Shown in pieces: positions 46,533-52,969 of a stretch of 64,000 nucleotides of DNA; positions within the stretch are counted from its first letter, which is position 1, and every line of letters starts with the position of its first letter. The DNA is taken from positions 37,211 to 101,210 of the forward strand of contig DASZRT010000136.1 in NCBI GenBank assembly GCA_035549075.1, in the 5' to 3' direction. Under the pieces are notes generated by a model that was given only the letters and a program-made list of their open reading frames with translations, made no database searches and was not told the DNA's origin. This DNA comes from DASZFV01 sp035549075 (lineage in GTDB: Bacteria > Myxococcota_A > Polyangia > Fen-1088). Both the position numbers and the translations under genes were made by a program.

Positions 46533-46886
46533 TCAGAGGTCAGGGCGCCATCCGGTCGCGAGCAGCGCCCCGAGCACGCCGACGCCGATGACGATCCACG
46601 CGATCTCGCGGCGCAGGCTCGCGCGCACCTGACGCTTGAGCGCGCGCACGTCGTCGGCGTCCTCGGGGCTGTCCCGGCGCGCGAGCCGCCAGAACGCGAG
46701 CTGAAAGCGCGCCGACGAGACGAACGCCAGCGCGGCGCGCCGCGGGTGCGGGGGCAGGGCGGCGCGTGCGCCGTCGGGCAAGGCCTCGAGCACGCGCGGC
46801 TGCAAGCGCACCTGCCAGAACACCTCGGCGACCCAAGGCAAGAACGCAACGCCGAGCAAAAGCAGACCCAGAAGCGAACGATCCAT
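46533..46886 (-). CDS. Small membrane protein, two spans, unknown function
   Basis: This 117-aa protein has hydrophobic segments at about 5-23 (LLGLLLLGVAFLPWVAEVF) and 94-111 (AWIVIGVGVLGALLATGW) with a basic cytoplasmic or periplasmic middle (RRAALAFVSSARFQLAFW). It is convergent with the GH16 gene (stops one base apart) and lies 57 bases after the VOC gene on the same strand. The family is not recognised. Its hydrophobic pattern and typical codon use support a real gene. Confidence 0.65.
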   Translation of the reverse strand: MDRSLLGLLLLGVAFLPWVAEVFWQVRLQPRVLEALPDGARAALPPHPRRAALAFVSSARFQLAFWRLARRDSPEDADDVRALKRQVRASLRREIAWIVIGVGVLGALLATGWRPDL

Positions 46887-46943
46887 TCCGATCCTCCGCC
46901 GCGAGCGTGGAGCAAACGCCGAGCCCAGCGGCCGGCGGGCCTT

Positions 46944-47483
46944 CTAGCGCTTCTTCTTGGCGGGCTTCTTCGACTTCGCGGCAGCCTTCTTGGCCTGGGG
47001 CGCTGCCTTTTTGGCCTTCGCCTTCGCCGCGGACTTGCCAGCGGGGCGCGCCGATTTCTTCGCGGGCGCCTTCTTCGAAGAGGACTTGGCAGACGCCTTC
47101 ATCGCCTTCTGGTGCGCGGGCACGCCGTCGGCCTCGTGACAGACGATCTCGATGTTGTTGCCTTCGGGATCGCGCACGAACGCCGCGTAGTAGTGCGGGT
47201 GATAATCGGCGCGCAGGCCGGGCTGGCCGTTGTCTTCGCCGCCCGCCGCGAGCGCCGCCGCGTGGAACGCGTCGATCGCGGCGCGCGAGCCGGAGAGCGC
47301 GACGTGCGTGGGATTGAGCGGCTTGTCCGTCTGCATGAGCCACAGATCGGGCATTTCACTTCCGAGCCCAACGGCGCCCGGGAACGTCATCATCACCTTG
47401 TAACCGATCGGCGCGAGCGCATCTCGGTAGAAGGCGACGAGCTTGTCGAAGTCCTGCACGCGAACGCTGACGTGATCGATCAT
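46944..47483 (-). CDS. VOC/glyoxalase-family protein with histone-H1-like Lys/Ala tail
   Basis: I start at the ATG at 47483 (MIDHVSVRVQDFDKLVAFY), where the vicinal-oxygen-chelate fold begins, giving 179 aa. Residues 1-126 form a paired beta-alpha-beta VOC domain with probable metal ligands His4, His91-93 region (RADYHPHYYAAFVRDPEGN) and Glu in NNIEIVCHE. From about residue 127 the chain is a Lys/Ala/Pro tail of about 50 residues (KKAPAKKSARPAGKSAAKAK and similar), like histone H1 or bacterial Hc1/AlgR3 tails. Such tails bind DNA non-specifically. A VOC-H1 fusion is odd. It is divergent from the sirtuin gene (71-base gap). Confidence 0.85.
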   Translation of the reverse strand: MIDHVSVRVQDFDKLVAFYRDALAPIGYKVMMTFPGAVGLGSEMPDLWLMQTDKPLNPTHVALSGSRAAIDAFHAAALAAGGEDNGQPGLRADYHPHYYAAFVRDPEGNNIEIVCHEADGVPAHQKAMKASAKSSSKKAPAKKSARPAGKSAAKAKAKKAAPQAKKAAAKSKKPAKKKR

Positions 47484-47518
47484 GGGCGGCAGACTAGCAC
47501 TTTCCGCATTTGCGCAAA

Positions 47519-47546
47519 GTGACGCTTGCATCGCTCCGGCTACAAT
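47519..47546 (+). promoter_or_regulatory. Candidate sigma70 promoter of the sirtuin gene
   Basis: TACAAT (47541-47546) is a near-consensus -10 box; GTGACG (47519-47524) is a weak -35 box at 16-bp spacing. The ATG at 47555 lies only 8 bases after the -10, so the mRNA would have almost no leader if this is right, although GAAGAG sits just before the ATG. Confidence 0.4.
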
Positions 47547-47554
47547 TGAAGAGA

Positions 47555-48424
47555 ATGAACGGCTCGGTGCAAGACCTGACCAGCCTGACCAATTTGCTCA
47601 GGGGACGACGCTTCGTCGCGCTCACCGGCGCCGGCTGCAGCACGGAGTCCGGCATCCCCGACTACCGCGGCCAAGGCAAAACCGGCCCGCGCAACCCCAT
47701 CCAGCACGACGCCTTTCTTCGACGCGCGGACGTTCGCCAGCGCTACTGGGCGCGCGCGACATTGGGATGGCCGCGGTTCTCGGCGGCGCGCCCCAACGCC
47801 GCCCACGAAGCCCTCGCGGCGATGGAGTCGGCGGGCCCCCTCGCGGGGGTCATCACCCAAAACGTCGATCGTCTTCACCAGGCCGCCGGCAGCCGGCGCG
47901 TCGTCGAGCTGCACGGCGCGCTCGCCGAGATCCGCTGCCTCGGCTGCGGCGCCGTCGAGGCGCGCGATTCGTTGCAGGTGCGGCTCGTCGAGGAAAATCC
48001 AGGGTGGCTGGAGAGGCGGGCGTCGCTCACCCCCGACGGCGACGCCGATCTGCCCGACGAGGCGGTCGCGTCGTTTCGCGTGTTGCCTTGCCAGCGGTGC
48101 GGCGGCGTCCTCAAGCCCGACGTCGTGTTCTTCGGCGGCTCCGTGGGCGACAGGACGATGGACGCGGCTTGGGCGCTGCTGGGCGAGGCCGAGGCGCTGC
48201 TCGTCGTCGGCTCGTCGTTGACCGTTTACTCCGGGTTTCGCTTCGCGCGCCGCGCGCACGAGCTCGGCCTCGCGCTCGCGCTCGTCAACGACGGGCCCAC
48301 GCGCGCCGACGGCCTGGCCGATCTGCACGTCGGCGGACGTGCGGGCGAAATCCTGCCGCGCCTCGCCGAGGCGCTGATCTCCGCGCCGCGCCTCCCGGCC
48401 CTCGATGCGACCGAAATGAGATAA
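47555..48424 (+). CDS. NAD-dependent protein deacylase (Sir2 family)
   Basis: I start at the ATG at 47555 (MNGSVQDLTSL), giving 289 aa. Motifs in order: GAGCSTESGIPDYRG (NAD binding), GVITQNVDRLHQAAG, catalytic His in ELHGAL, a zinc ribbon CLGC...CQRC, VFFGGSV, VVGSSLTVYSGF and VNDGPTRADGLADL. All catalytic residues are present, so it should remove acyl groups from lysines using NAD. The class resembles SIR4-type (class II) sirtuins. It is divergent from the Lys-rich VOC-H1 protein and followed by the LacI-like protein 9 bases downstream, also with a basic Lys-rich N-terminus. Confidence 0.93.
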   Translation: MNGSVQDLTSLTNLLRGRRFVALTGAGCSTESGIPDYRGQGKTGPRNPIQHDAFLRRADVRQRYWARATLGWPRFSAARPNAAHEALAAMESAGPLAGVITQNVDRLHQAAGSRRVVELHGALAEIRCLGCGAVEARDSLQVRLVEENPGWLERRASLTPDGDADLPDEAVASFRVLPCQRCGGVLKPDVVFFGGSVGDRTMDAAWALLGEAEALLVVGSSLTVYSGFRFARRAHELGLALALVNDGPTRADGLADLHVGGRAGEILPRLAEALISAPRLPALDATEMR

Positions 48425-48433
48425 TCTCGCGCC

Positions 48434-49375
48434 GTGGCCCAAGCCAAGACCGTGAAGGCGAAGGGAAAGGCCAAGCGCTTGCCCGAAGTGGCGAGCGCGG
48501 GACTGAAGAGGGCGCCGCTGCTCGGGCTGCTCGTCCCCTCGATCGCCAACCCATTCTTCGCCGTGCTCGCGAGCGAGATCGAGCGCGTCGCCCACGCGAA
48601 CGGGTACCGCATCCTCTTCGGCAACACCTACCGCGACACGCGCAAGGAGCGCGAGCTGCTCGAGGACTTCCTCGCGCACGGCATCCGCGGCGTCATCACG
48701 GCGTCCTCGCTGCCGACGCAGGACCACTACGTCCGCCTGCTCGAGCGCGGCCTCACGATCGTGTCGTTCGACCGCCGCGCGGCGCCCGACTCGGCGCTGC
48801 CGATCGACTACGTCTCGGTCGACAACGTCCACGCGGGGTACGCGGCGACGCATCACCTCTTGCTGCACGGGCACACGGACATCGCCTACGTCACGGCGCC
48901 GTTGCGCACGATCTCGCGCAAGGATCGCCGCGCCGGCTACGTCGCGGCGCTGCAGGAGGCCGGGCTCTCGAAGGGCGCGCAGGTCATCGAGGCGCCGCCC
49001 GATCGCCCATATGACGACGCCGAGATGGTCGAGCTCGGCCGTCGCCTGGGCCGCGAGATCGCCGGCAAGAAGAAGCGGCCCACGGGCGTCGTCGCGATGT
49101 CGGACATCATCGCGATCGGCGTCATGGCCGGGCTGCACGACGCCGGCGTCAACGTCCCGCGCGACGTCTCGATCGTCGGCATCGACGACCTCTACCTCGA
49201 CGCGCTCGTGAGCCCGAGCCTCACGTCGATCCGCCAGCCCATCCCCGAGATCGCCGAGGCCATGATCGCGCGCCTCGTGCGCCGCATCTCGGCGCCGAGC
49301 CTCGCGCCGACGGAGCAGGTGTTCCGGCCGGCGCTCGTCGTGCGCGGCTCCGTCCGCAAACCGGGCGCGCGTTAG
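48434..49375 (+). CDS. LacI/PBP-like sensor domain protein without helix-turn-helix
   Basis: This 313-aa protein starts at a GTG 9 bases after the sirtuin stop. From LLGLLVPSIANPFFAVL (about residue 29) to the end it is a full LacI/GalR periplasmic-binding-type effector domain (GVVAMSDIIAIGVMAGL; VPRDVSIVGIDDL; LTSIRQP). LacI repressors have a helix-turn-helix of about 50 residues plus a hinge before this point. Here there are only 28 residues (MAQAKTVKAKGKAKRLPEVA), rich in Lys and Ala and without any HTH. No HTH fragment is found in the overlapping frames. It may bind DNA by its basic tail or act as a sensor only. Confidence 0.85.
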   Translation: MAQAKTVKAKGKAKRLPEVASAGLKRAPLLGLLVPSIANPFFAVLASEIERVAHANGYRILFGNTYRDTRKERELLEDFLAHGIRGVITASSLPTQDHYVRLLERGLTIVSFDRRAAPDSALPIDYVSVDNVHAGYAATHHLLLHGHTDIAYVTAPLRTISRKDRRAGYVAALQEAGLSKGAQVIEAPPDRPYDDAEMVELGRRLGREIAGKKKRPTGVVAMSDIIAIGVMAGLHDAGVNVPRDVSIVGIDDLYLDALVSPSLTSIRQPIPEIAEAMIARLVRRISAPSLAPTEQVFRPALVVRGSVRKPGAR

Positions 49376-49377
49376 GG

Positions 49378-49419
49378 CACAAATACAAAAAGCCCGATGC
49401 CGTCTCCGGCATCGGGCTT
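49378..49419 (-). terminator. Strong intrinsic terminator
   Basis: A perfect 12-bp stem AAGCCCGATGCC / GGCATCGGGCTT (49390-49401 and 49408-49419) with a 6-base loop is followed, on the minus strand, by TTTTTGTATTTGTG. It ends transcription of the 195-aa minus-strand gene and could also act, less well, on the LacI-like gene from the other side. Confidence 0.85.
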
Positions 49420-49438
49420 CGAGGTGACCGCGCTCCTC

Positions 49439-50026
49439 TTAGAGCTGCTGCGAGGGGGTCGGCGTGACCTGGTAGAGGAACTGCGGCGACGCGAGCACGG
49501 TCTTGACGACCTGCTTGATCGAGTCGGCCGGCGTCTCGCCCACCGCGACGGCGTCGTTCGCGAGCTTCGTGAGGCGATCCACGTCCGTCGAGGCGACCGG
49601 GCCGTTCCAGGCCTTCGAAGCGATCGTCGTCACGAGCGAGCGCGTGCAAGCCGCGTCGGCGCCCGGGTCGCACGTCAGGATGCGCGACTTGAGGAGCGGG
49701 TTCGAGAACACCTGCTCGCCGAGGGCGTCGGCCGCGTCGAAGTACTTCTCGAACGTGTCCGCCGAGGCGAAGTCGTTCGTCGTGTCCGTGGGGAGCGACG
49801 AGCTGAGCGCCGGGACGCCGAGCAGGTCGCGCACGGCCTGGTCGTAGCGGGCGTTCGAGATGCGCGCGATCGACGCGGCGTTCGACTCGCTCGCGACGGC
49901 GACGGGATCGGCCGTGGGCGGGGTCGTTTCCGTGTTCGCGTCACCTGCATTGGTGCAGGCCGCAGCGCCCAGGGTCATCGCCAGGCTGGCGGCGAGCAAT
50001 CCGCGGTTCATGAGCGACGTCTTCAT
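49439..50026 (-). CDS. Truncated DUF1592-type lipoprotein (DUF1587/DUF1595 part only)
   Basis: This 195-aa protein starts at the ATG at 50026, with GGAGGAGG 8 bases upstream. The lipobox is TLGAAAC at about residue 24. The mature part resembles only the N-terminal third of DUF1592-family proteins: ARISNARYDQAVRDLLGVP (DUF1587-like) and a DUF1595-like half ending VLASPQFLYQVTPTPSQQL at the stop, just where DUF1592 would begin. The CxxCH-bearing part is absent. A good terminator follows, so this looks like an independent stable gene rather than a fresh truncation. Compare the full-length relative at 43434-45212. Confidence 0.75.
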   Translation of the reverse strand: MKTSLMNRGLLAASLAMTLGAAACTNAGDANTETTPPTADPVAVASESNAASIARISNARYDQAVRDLLGVPALSSSLPTDTTNDFASADTFEKYFDAADALGEQVFSNPLLKSRILTCDPGADAACTRSLVTTIASKAWNGPVASTDVDRLTKLANDAVAVGETPADSIKQVVKTVLASPQFLYQVTPTPSQQL

Positions 50027-50078
50027 TTTGGGAGCCTCCTCCGAGGTGCGGTGGAAAACGCGAACAGTCTACAGCAGG

Positions 50079-50171
50079 GAGACGCCCAAGCGTCGAAAAT
50101 GGCTCGAATTGTTGGGCATTACCTGCGGCGTCAATGCAACGTGGGCGGTAACTGTCGGTTGAGACGCCCAA
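50079..50171. promoter_or_regulatory. Two 11-bp direct repeats flanking a promoter region
   Basis: GAGACGCCCAA occurs at 50079-50089 and again at 50161-50171, identical and 82 bp apart, within the 311-base divergent gap (50027-50337). The candidate promoter at 50107-50134 lies between them. They could be protein binding sites. I see no gene or stable RNA in the rest of this gap. Confidence 0.35.
50107..50134 (-). promoter_or_regulatory. Candidate sigma70 promoter for the 195-aa lipoprotein gene
   Basis: On the minus strand TTGACG (50134-50129), a 16-bp spacer and ACAATT (50112-50107) are found about 80 bases upstream of the ATG at 50026. Confidence 0.4.
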
Positions 50172-50337
50172 AAATGACGGCGACTGCCGCGCCGAATTTC
50201 GCGCGCTCGAATCCTTTACGGGTCCAGGCCCCACGCGAGGTGCCGATGGAGTGCGTCAGGCGGCGGAACGTCGAGCCGTCGAGTAGAGTGGCGCCGGGTC
50301 CCCCGGGAAGTGGCGTGGGGGCGGGAAGGTCGAAGCG

Positions 50338-50721
50338 GTGGCGATTACTTATCATTTCGAAGGCGACTTTCTGTACATGACCATCGAGGGCGCCACCTCT
50401 TACGAGGACGTCAAGGCGTACATGGACCTCGTCGTCAAAGAGCCCAAGTTCCGTCCCGGCATGCCAGCGATCGTCGACTGTCGGCGGGTCAAGAGCCTCT
50501 TTTCGATCTCGGACCTGCGGAAGACGGCGGCCGATGCGCGGGCGCGGCCCGAGATGAAGGTGAGGGGACGCGTCGCCGTGCTCGCGTCGTCGAACCTCAT
50601 CTATGGTCTGCTGCGCATGTACGAGGTGTTCAGCGAGGGCACGCCGAACGAGATGCGCGTCTTCCGCCAACCGGAAGAGGCGTTCGCGTGGCTCAAGAGC
50701 CGCGAAGAAGCGGGCGAATGA
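50338..50721 (+). CDS. SpoIIAA-like / STAS-SEC14-type small protein
   Basis: This 127-aa protein starts at a GTG. YHFEGDFLYMTIEGATSYEDVKAYMD forms the first beta-beta-alpha part, and VVKEPKFRPGMPAIVDCRRVKS the next strand with its conserved Asp. The C-terminal part alternates helices and strands ending EEAFAWLKSRE. The pattern is that of SpoIIAA-like proteins (STAS fold) found widely in Myxococcota and Proteobacteria. No phospho-accepting Ser is obvious. It overlaps the DUF71 gene by 4 bases. Role unknown; possibly regulatory or lipid-binding. Confidence 0.78.
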   Translation: MAITYHFEGDFLYMTIEGATSYEDVKAYMDLVVKEPKFRPGMPAIVDCRRVKSLFSISDLRKTAADARARPEMKVRGRVAVLASSNLIYGLLRMYEVFSEGTPNEMRVFRQPEEAFAWLKSREEAGE

Positions 50722-51395
50722 AGCCGGCGGCGCTGCTCGCGTGGAGCAGCGGCAAGGACAGCGCGTGGGCGCTGCACGTCCTGCGCGAGGCGGGCGAGGT
50801 CGAGGTCGTCGGGTTGCTGACGACGCTGAACGAGGCCTACGAGCGCGTCGCGATGCACGCCGTCCGGGCCACGCTGCTGCGCGCGCAGGCCGCGGCGGCC
50901 GGCTTGCCGCTCACCGAGGTGCCGCTGCCGTGGCCGTGCAGCAACGAGCAATACGAGGCGGCGATGAACCGCGCGCACGCGGACGCGAAGCGCGCGGGCA
51001 TCGAGGTCGTCGCGTTTGGCGACCTGTTCTTGGAGGACGTGCGGCGCTACCGCGAAGAGAAGATGGCAGGCACGGGGCTGCGGCCGATCTTTCCACTGTG
51101 GGGCGAGCCGACGGACGCGCTCGCGCGGCGCATGATCGCGGGCGGGCTGCGCGCGCGGGTCACGTGCGTCGATCCGCGGCAGCTCGCGCCCGCGTTCGCG
51201 GGCCGCGCCTTCGACGAGGACTTGCTGCGCGACCTGCCCGCGGGCGTCGATCCTTGCGGCGAGCGCGGCGAGTTCCACTCGTTCGCGCACGCGGGGCCGA
51301 TGTTCGCGCGGCCGATCGCCGTGCGCGTGGGCGAGGTCGTCGAGCGCGACGGCTTCGTGTTCGCCGACTTGCTGCCGGGCGAGGGCACGGCGTGA
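50718..51395 (+). CDS. DUF71/COG2102 ATP pyrophosphatase, probable B12-salvage type
   Basis: This 225-aa protein starts at the ATG overlapping the STAS-like gene. WSSGKDSAWALHVL is the PP-loop for ATP binding. EVPLPWPCSNEQYEAAM and FGDLFLEDVRRYREEKM (with the conserved Glu-Asp) are DUF71 family blocks, and GERGEFHSFAH is the C-terminal signature. In archaea and eukaryotes this family includes diphthine-ammonia ligase; published comparative genomics assigns a bacterial subgroup, often near btuF-like genes, to B12 salvage. Here a BtuF-like gene overlaps it directly, and B12-dependent mutase genes lie 15-22 kb away, so I favour B12 salvage. Confidence 0.85.
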   Translation: MKPAALLAWSSGKDSAWALHVLREAGEVEVVGLLTTLNEAYERVAMHAVRATLLRAQAAAAGLPLTEVPLPWPCSNEQYEAAMNRAHADAKRAGIEVVAFGDLFLEDVRRYREEKMAGTGLRPIFPLWGEPTDALARRMIAGGLRARVTCVDPRQLAPAFAGRAFDEDLLRDLPAGVDPCGERGEFHSFAHAGPMFARPIAVRVGEVVERDGFVFADLLPGEGTA

Positions 51396-52312
51396 GGATC
51401 GCGTCGCTGCTCGCGAGCGGCACCGAGCTCGTGTGCGCGCTCGGGCTCGGCGAGCGCCTCGTGGGGCGCTCGCACGAGTGCGACGAGCCGGCGTGGGTTC
51501 GCGCGTTGCCCGAGCTGTCTCGCCCGACGTTTCCCATCGACGGGCCGAGCGGCGAGATCGACCGGCACGTGCGGTCGCGGCTGCGCACCGGGGCGCCGCT
51601 CTACGCCGTCGACGAGGAGAAGCTGCTCGCGCTCGCGCCCGACGTCGTGCTCACGCAGACCCACTGTGAGGTGTGCGCCGTGAGCCCGGCCGATCTCGCG
51701 TGCGGCGTGCCGGCGCGCCTCGATCGCCGCCGCGTCGTCGCGCTCGACGGCTCGACGCTCGAGGCGATCCTCGACGGCTTCGCGCGCGTCGCCGACGTGC
51801 TGGGCGCGGGCGACGAGGGGCGCGCGCTCGTCGCGAAGCTGCGCGCGCGCACGGGCGAGGTCGCGGCGCGCGTGCACGACCGGCCCAAGCCCACCGTCGC
51901 GTGCCTCGAGTGGATCGACCCCGTGTTCGCGATGGGCAACTGGGGGCCCGAGCTCGTCACGCTCGCGGGCGGACGCAGCGTGCTCGGTCAGGCGGCGGCG
52001 CGCTCGACGACGACGACGTGGGACAGCGTGCTCGAGGCGAATGCTGATGTGATCGTCGTCGCACCTTGTGGGTTCGCGCTCGAGCGCGCCCGCGCGGAGA
52101 TGTCGACGCTCGCGGCGCGCCCCGGCTGGTCCGAGCTGCGCGCCGTGCGCGCCGATCGCGTGTTCGTCGCCGACGGAAACGCCTATTTCAACCGCTCGAG
52201 CCCCAGCTTGTTCGAGACGCCCGCGCTCCTCGCCGAGATGCTGCACCCCGATCTGTTCTCGCCGCGCCACGAGGGCACGGCGTGGGCGCGTTGGCGCTAT
52301 CACCAGTCGTAA
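51392..52312 (+). CDS. Cytoplasmic BtuF-like cobalamin-binding protein
   Basis: I start at the GTG at 51392 overlapping the DUF71 stop, giving 306 aa. RIASLLASGTELVCALGLGERLVGRSHECDEP is the typical first block of the BtuF/FepB-like binding fold, and PTVACLEWIDPVFAMGNWGPELV and VIVVAPCGFALERA lie further on. There is no signal peptide, and the fold starts at residue 2, so it is probably cytoplasmic rather than a transporter subunit. A Cys-rich segment (TQTHCEVCAVSP) is unusual. Such BtuF homologues next to DUF71 genes are predicted to work in corrinoid salvage. No ABC permease gene is adjacent. Confidence 0.85.
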   Translation: MRIASLLASGTELVCALGLGERLVGRSHECDEPAWVRALPELSRPTFPIDGPSGEIDRHVRSRLRTGAPLYAVDEEKLLALAPDVVLTQTHCEVCAVSPADLACGVPARLDRRRVVALDGSTLEAILDGFARVADVLGAGDEGRALVAKLRARTGEVAARVHDRPKPTVACLEWIDPVFAMGNWGPELVTLAGGRSVLGQAAARSTTTTWDSVLEANADVIVVAPCGFALERARAEMSTLAARPGWSELRAVRADRVFVADGNAYFNRSSPSLFETPALLAEMLHPDLFSPRHEGTAWARWRYHQS

Positions 52313-52383
52313 CGATCGAGGCGCGGGCTTTTGACATGCGGTATGGTCCGACCGCTTTCAAACACTCCCGCGGAGGTTCTGCC

Positions 52384-52929
52384 ATGTCGTCCATCAAGAT
52401 TTCTCATTCGCTGATGCTCGGCGCGATCGTCGCCGGCGTCCTCGCGTTTGCCGGCCGCGCCAACGCCGCCGGTTGCGTCAACGACGTCGACTGTTCGAAC
52501 GCCGCTTGCGGCGGTGACGTTTGCTCATATGCCACGAGCCCTCCGTCGTGCGTCGCCGCGGGCACTGGATCGAAGGGCGCGGACGGCTGGTGCACGACCG
52601 ACGACGACTGCAAGTGCAAGTCGCTCGGTGCGAAGTGCAAGGGCGTCTACTGCTCGTTCACGCTCATGAAGGACGCGCCTGCGGGCGCCGGCGGTTCGAC
52701 GGGCACGGGCGGCGCGACGGCGACGGGCGGCTCGACGGGCACGGGCGGCTCGACGGCGGCCGGTGGTTCGACGGGCGCGGGCGGCTCGACGGCGGCCGGC
52801 GGCACGACGGGCTCGTCGAGCAGCAGCAGCGGCGGTTGCGCCGTCGCGCCGGGCTCGGCGGGCCTCGCGGCTTCGCTCCTCGGCTTCGCGCTCGTGCTGA
52901 CGGGCCTCGTGCGTCGTCGCCGCGCGTAA
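52384..52929 (+). CDS. Secreted Cys-rich protein with MYXO-CTERM-like sorting tail
   Basis: This 181-aa protein starts at the ATG at 52384, with GGAGG 7 bases upstream. A signal peptide (LMLGAIVAGVLAFAGRANA) is followed by a domain with 12 Cys (GCVNDVDCSNAACGGDVC onward, residues about 30-95), a Gly/Ser/Thr/Ala linker (about 100-146), and a C-terminal unit GGCAVAPGSAGLAASLL then FALVLTGLVRRRRA. The Cys, single membrane helix and Arg cluster form the MYXO-CTERM architecture thought to anchor proteins at the myxobacterial surface after processing at the Cys. TTTTGACA lies upstream (52330-52337) as a possible -35 box. Confidence 0.85.
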   Translation: MSSIKISHSLMLGAIVAGVLAFAGRANAAGCVNDVDCSNAACGGDVCSYATSPPSCVAAGTGSKGADGWCTTDDDCKCKSLGAKCKGVYCSFTLMKDAPAGAGGSTGTGGATATGGSTGTGGSTAAGGSTGAGGSTAAGGTTGSSSSSSGGCAVAPGSAGLAASLLGFALVLTGLVRRRRA

Positions 52930-52969
52930 GCCGCGAGCGGCCAGCGGCAACTCGTAGTAAAAGTCCGGG

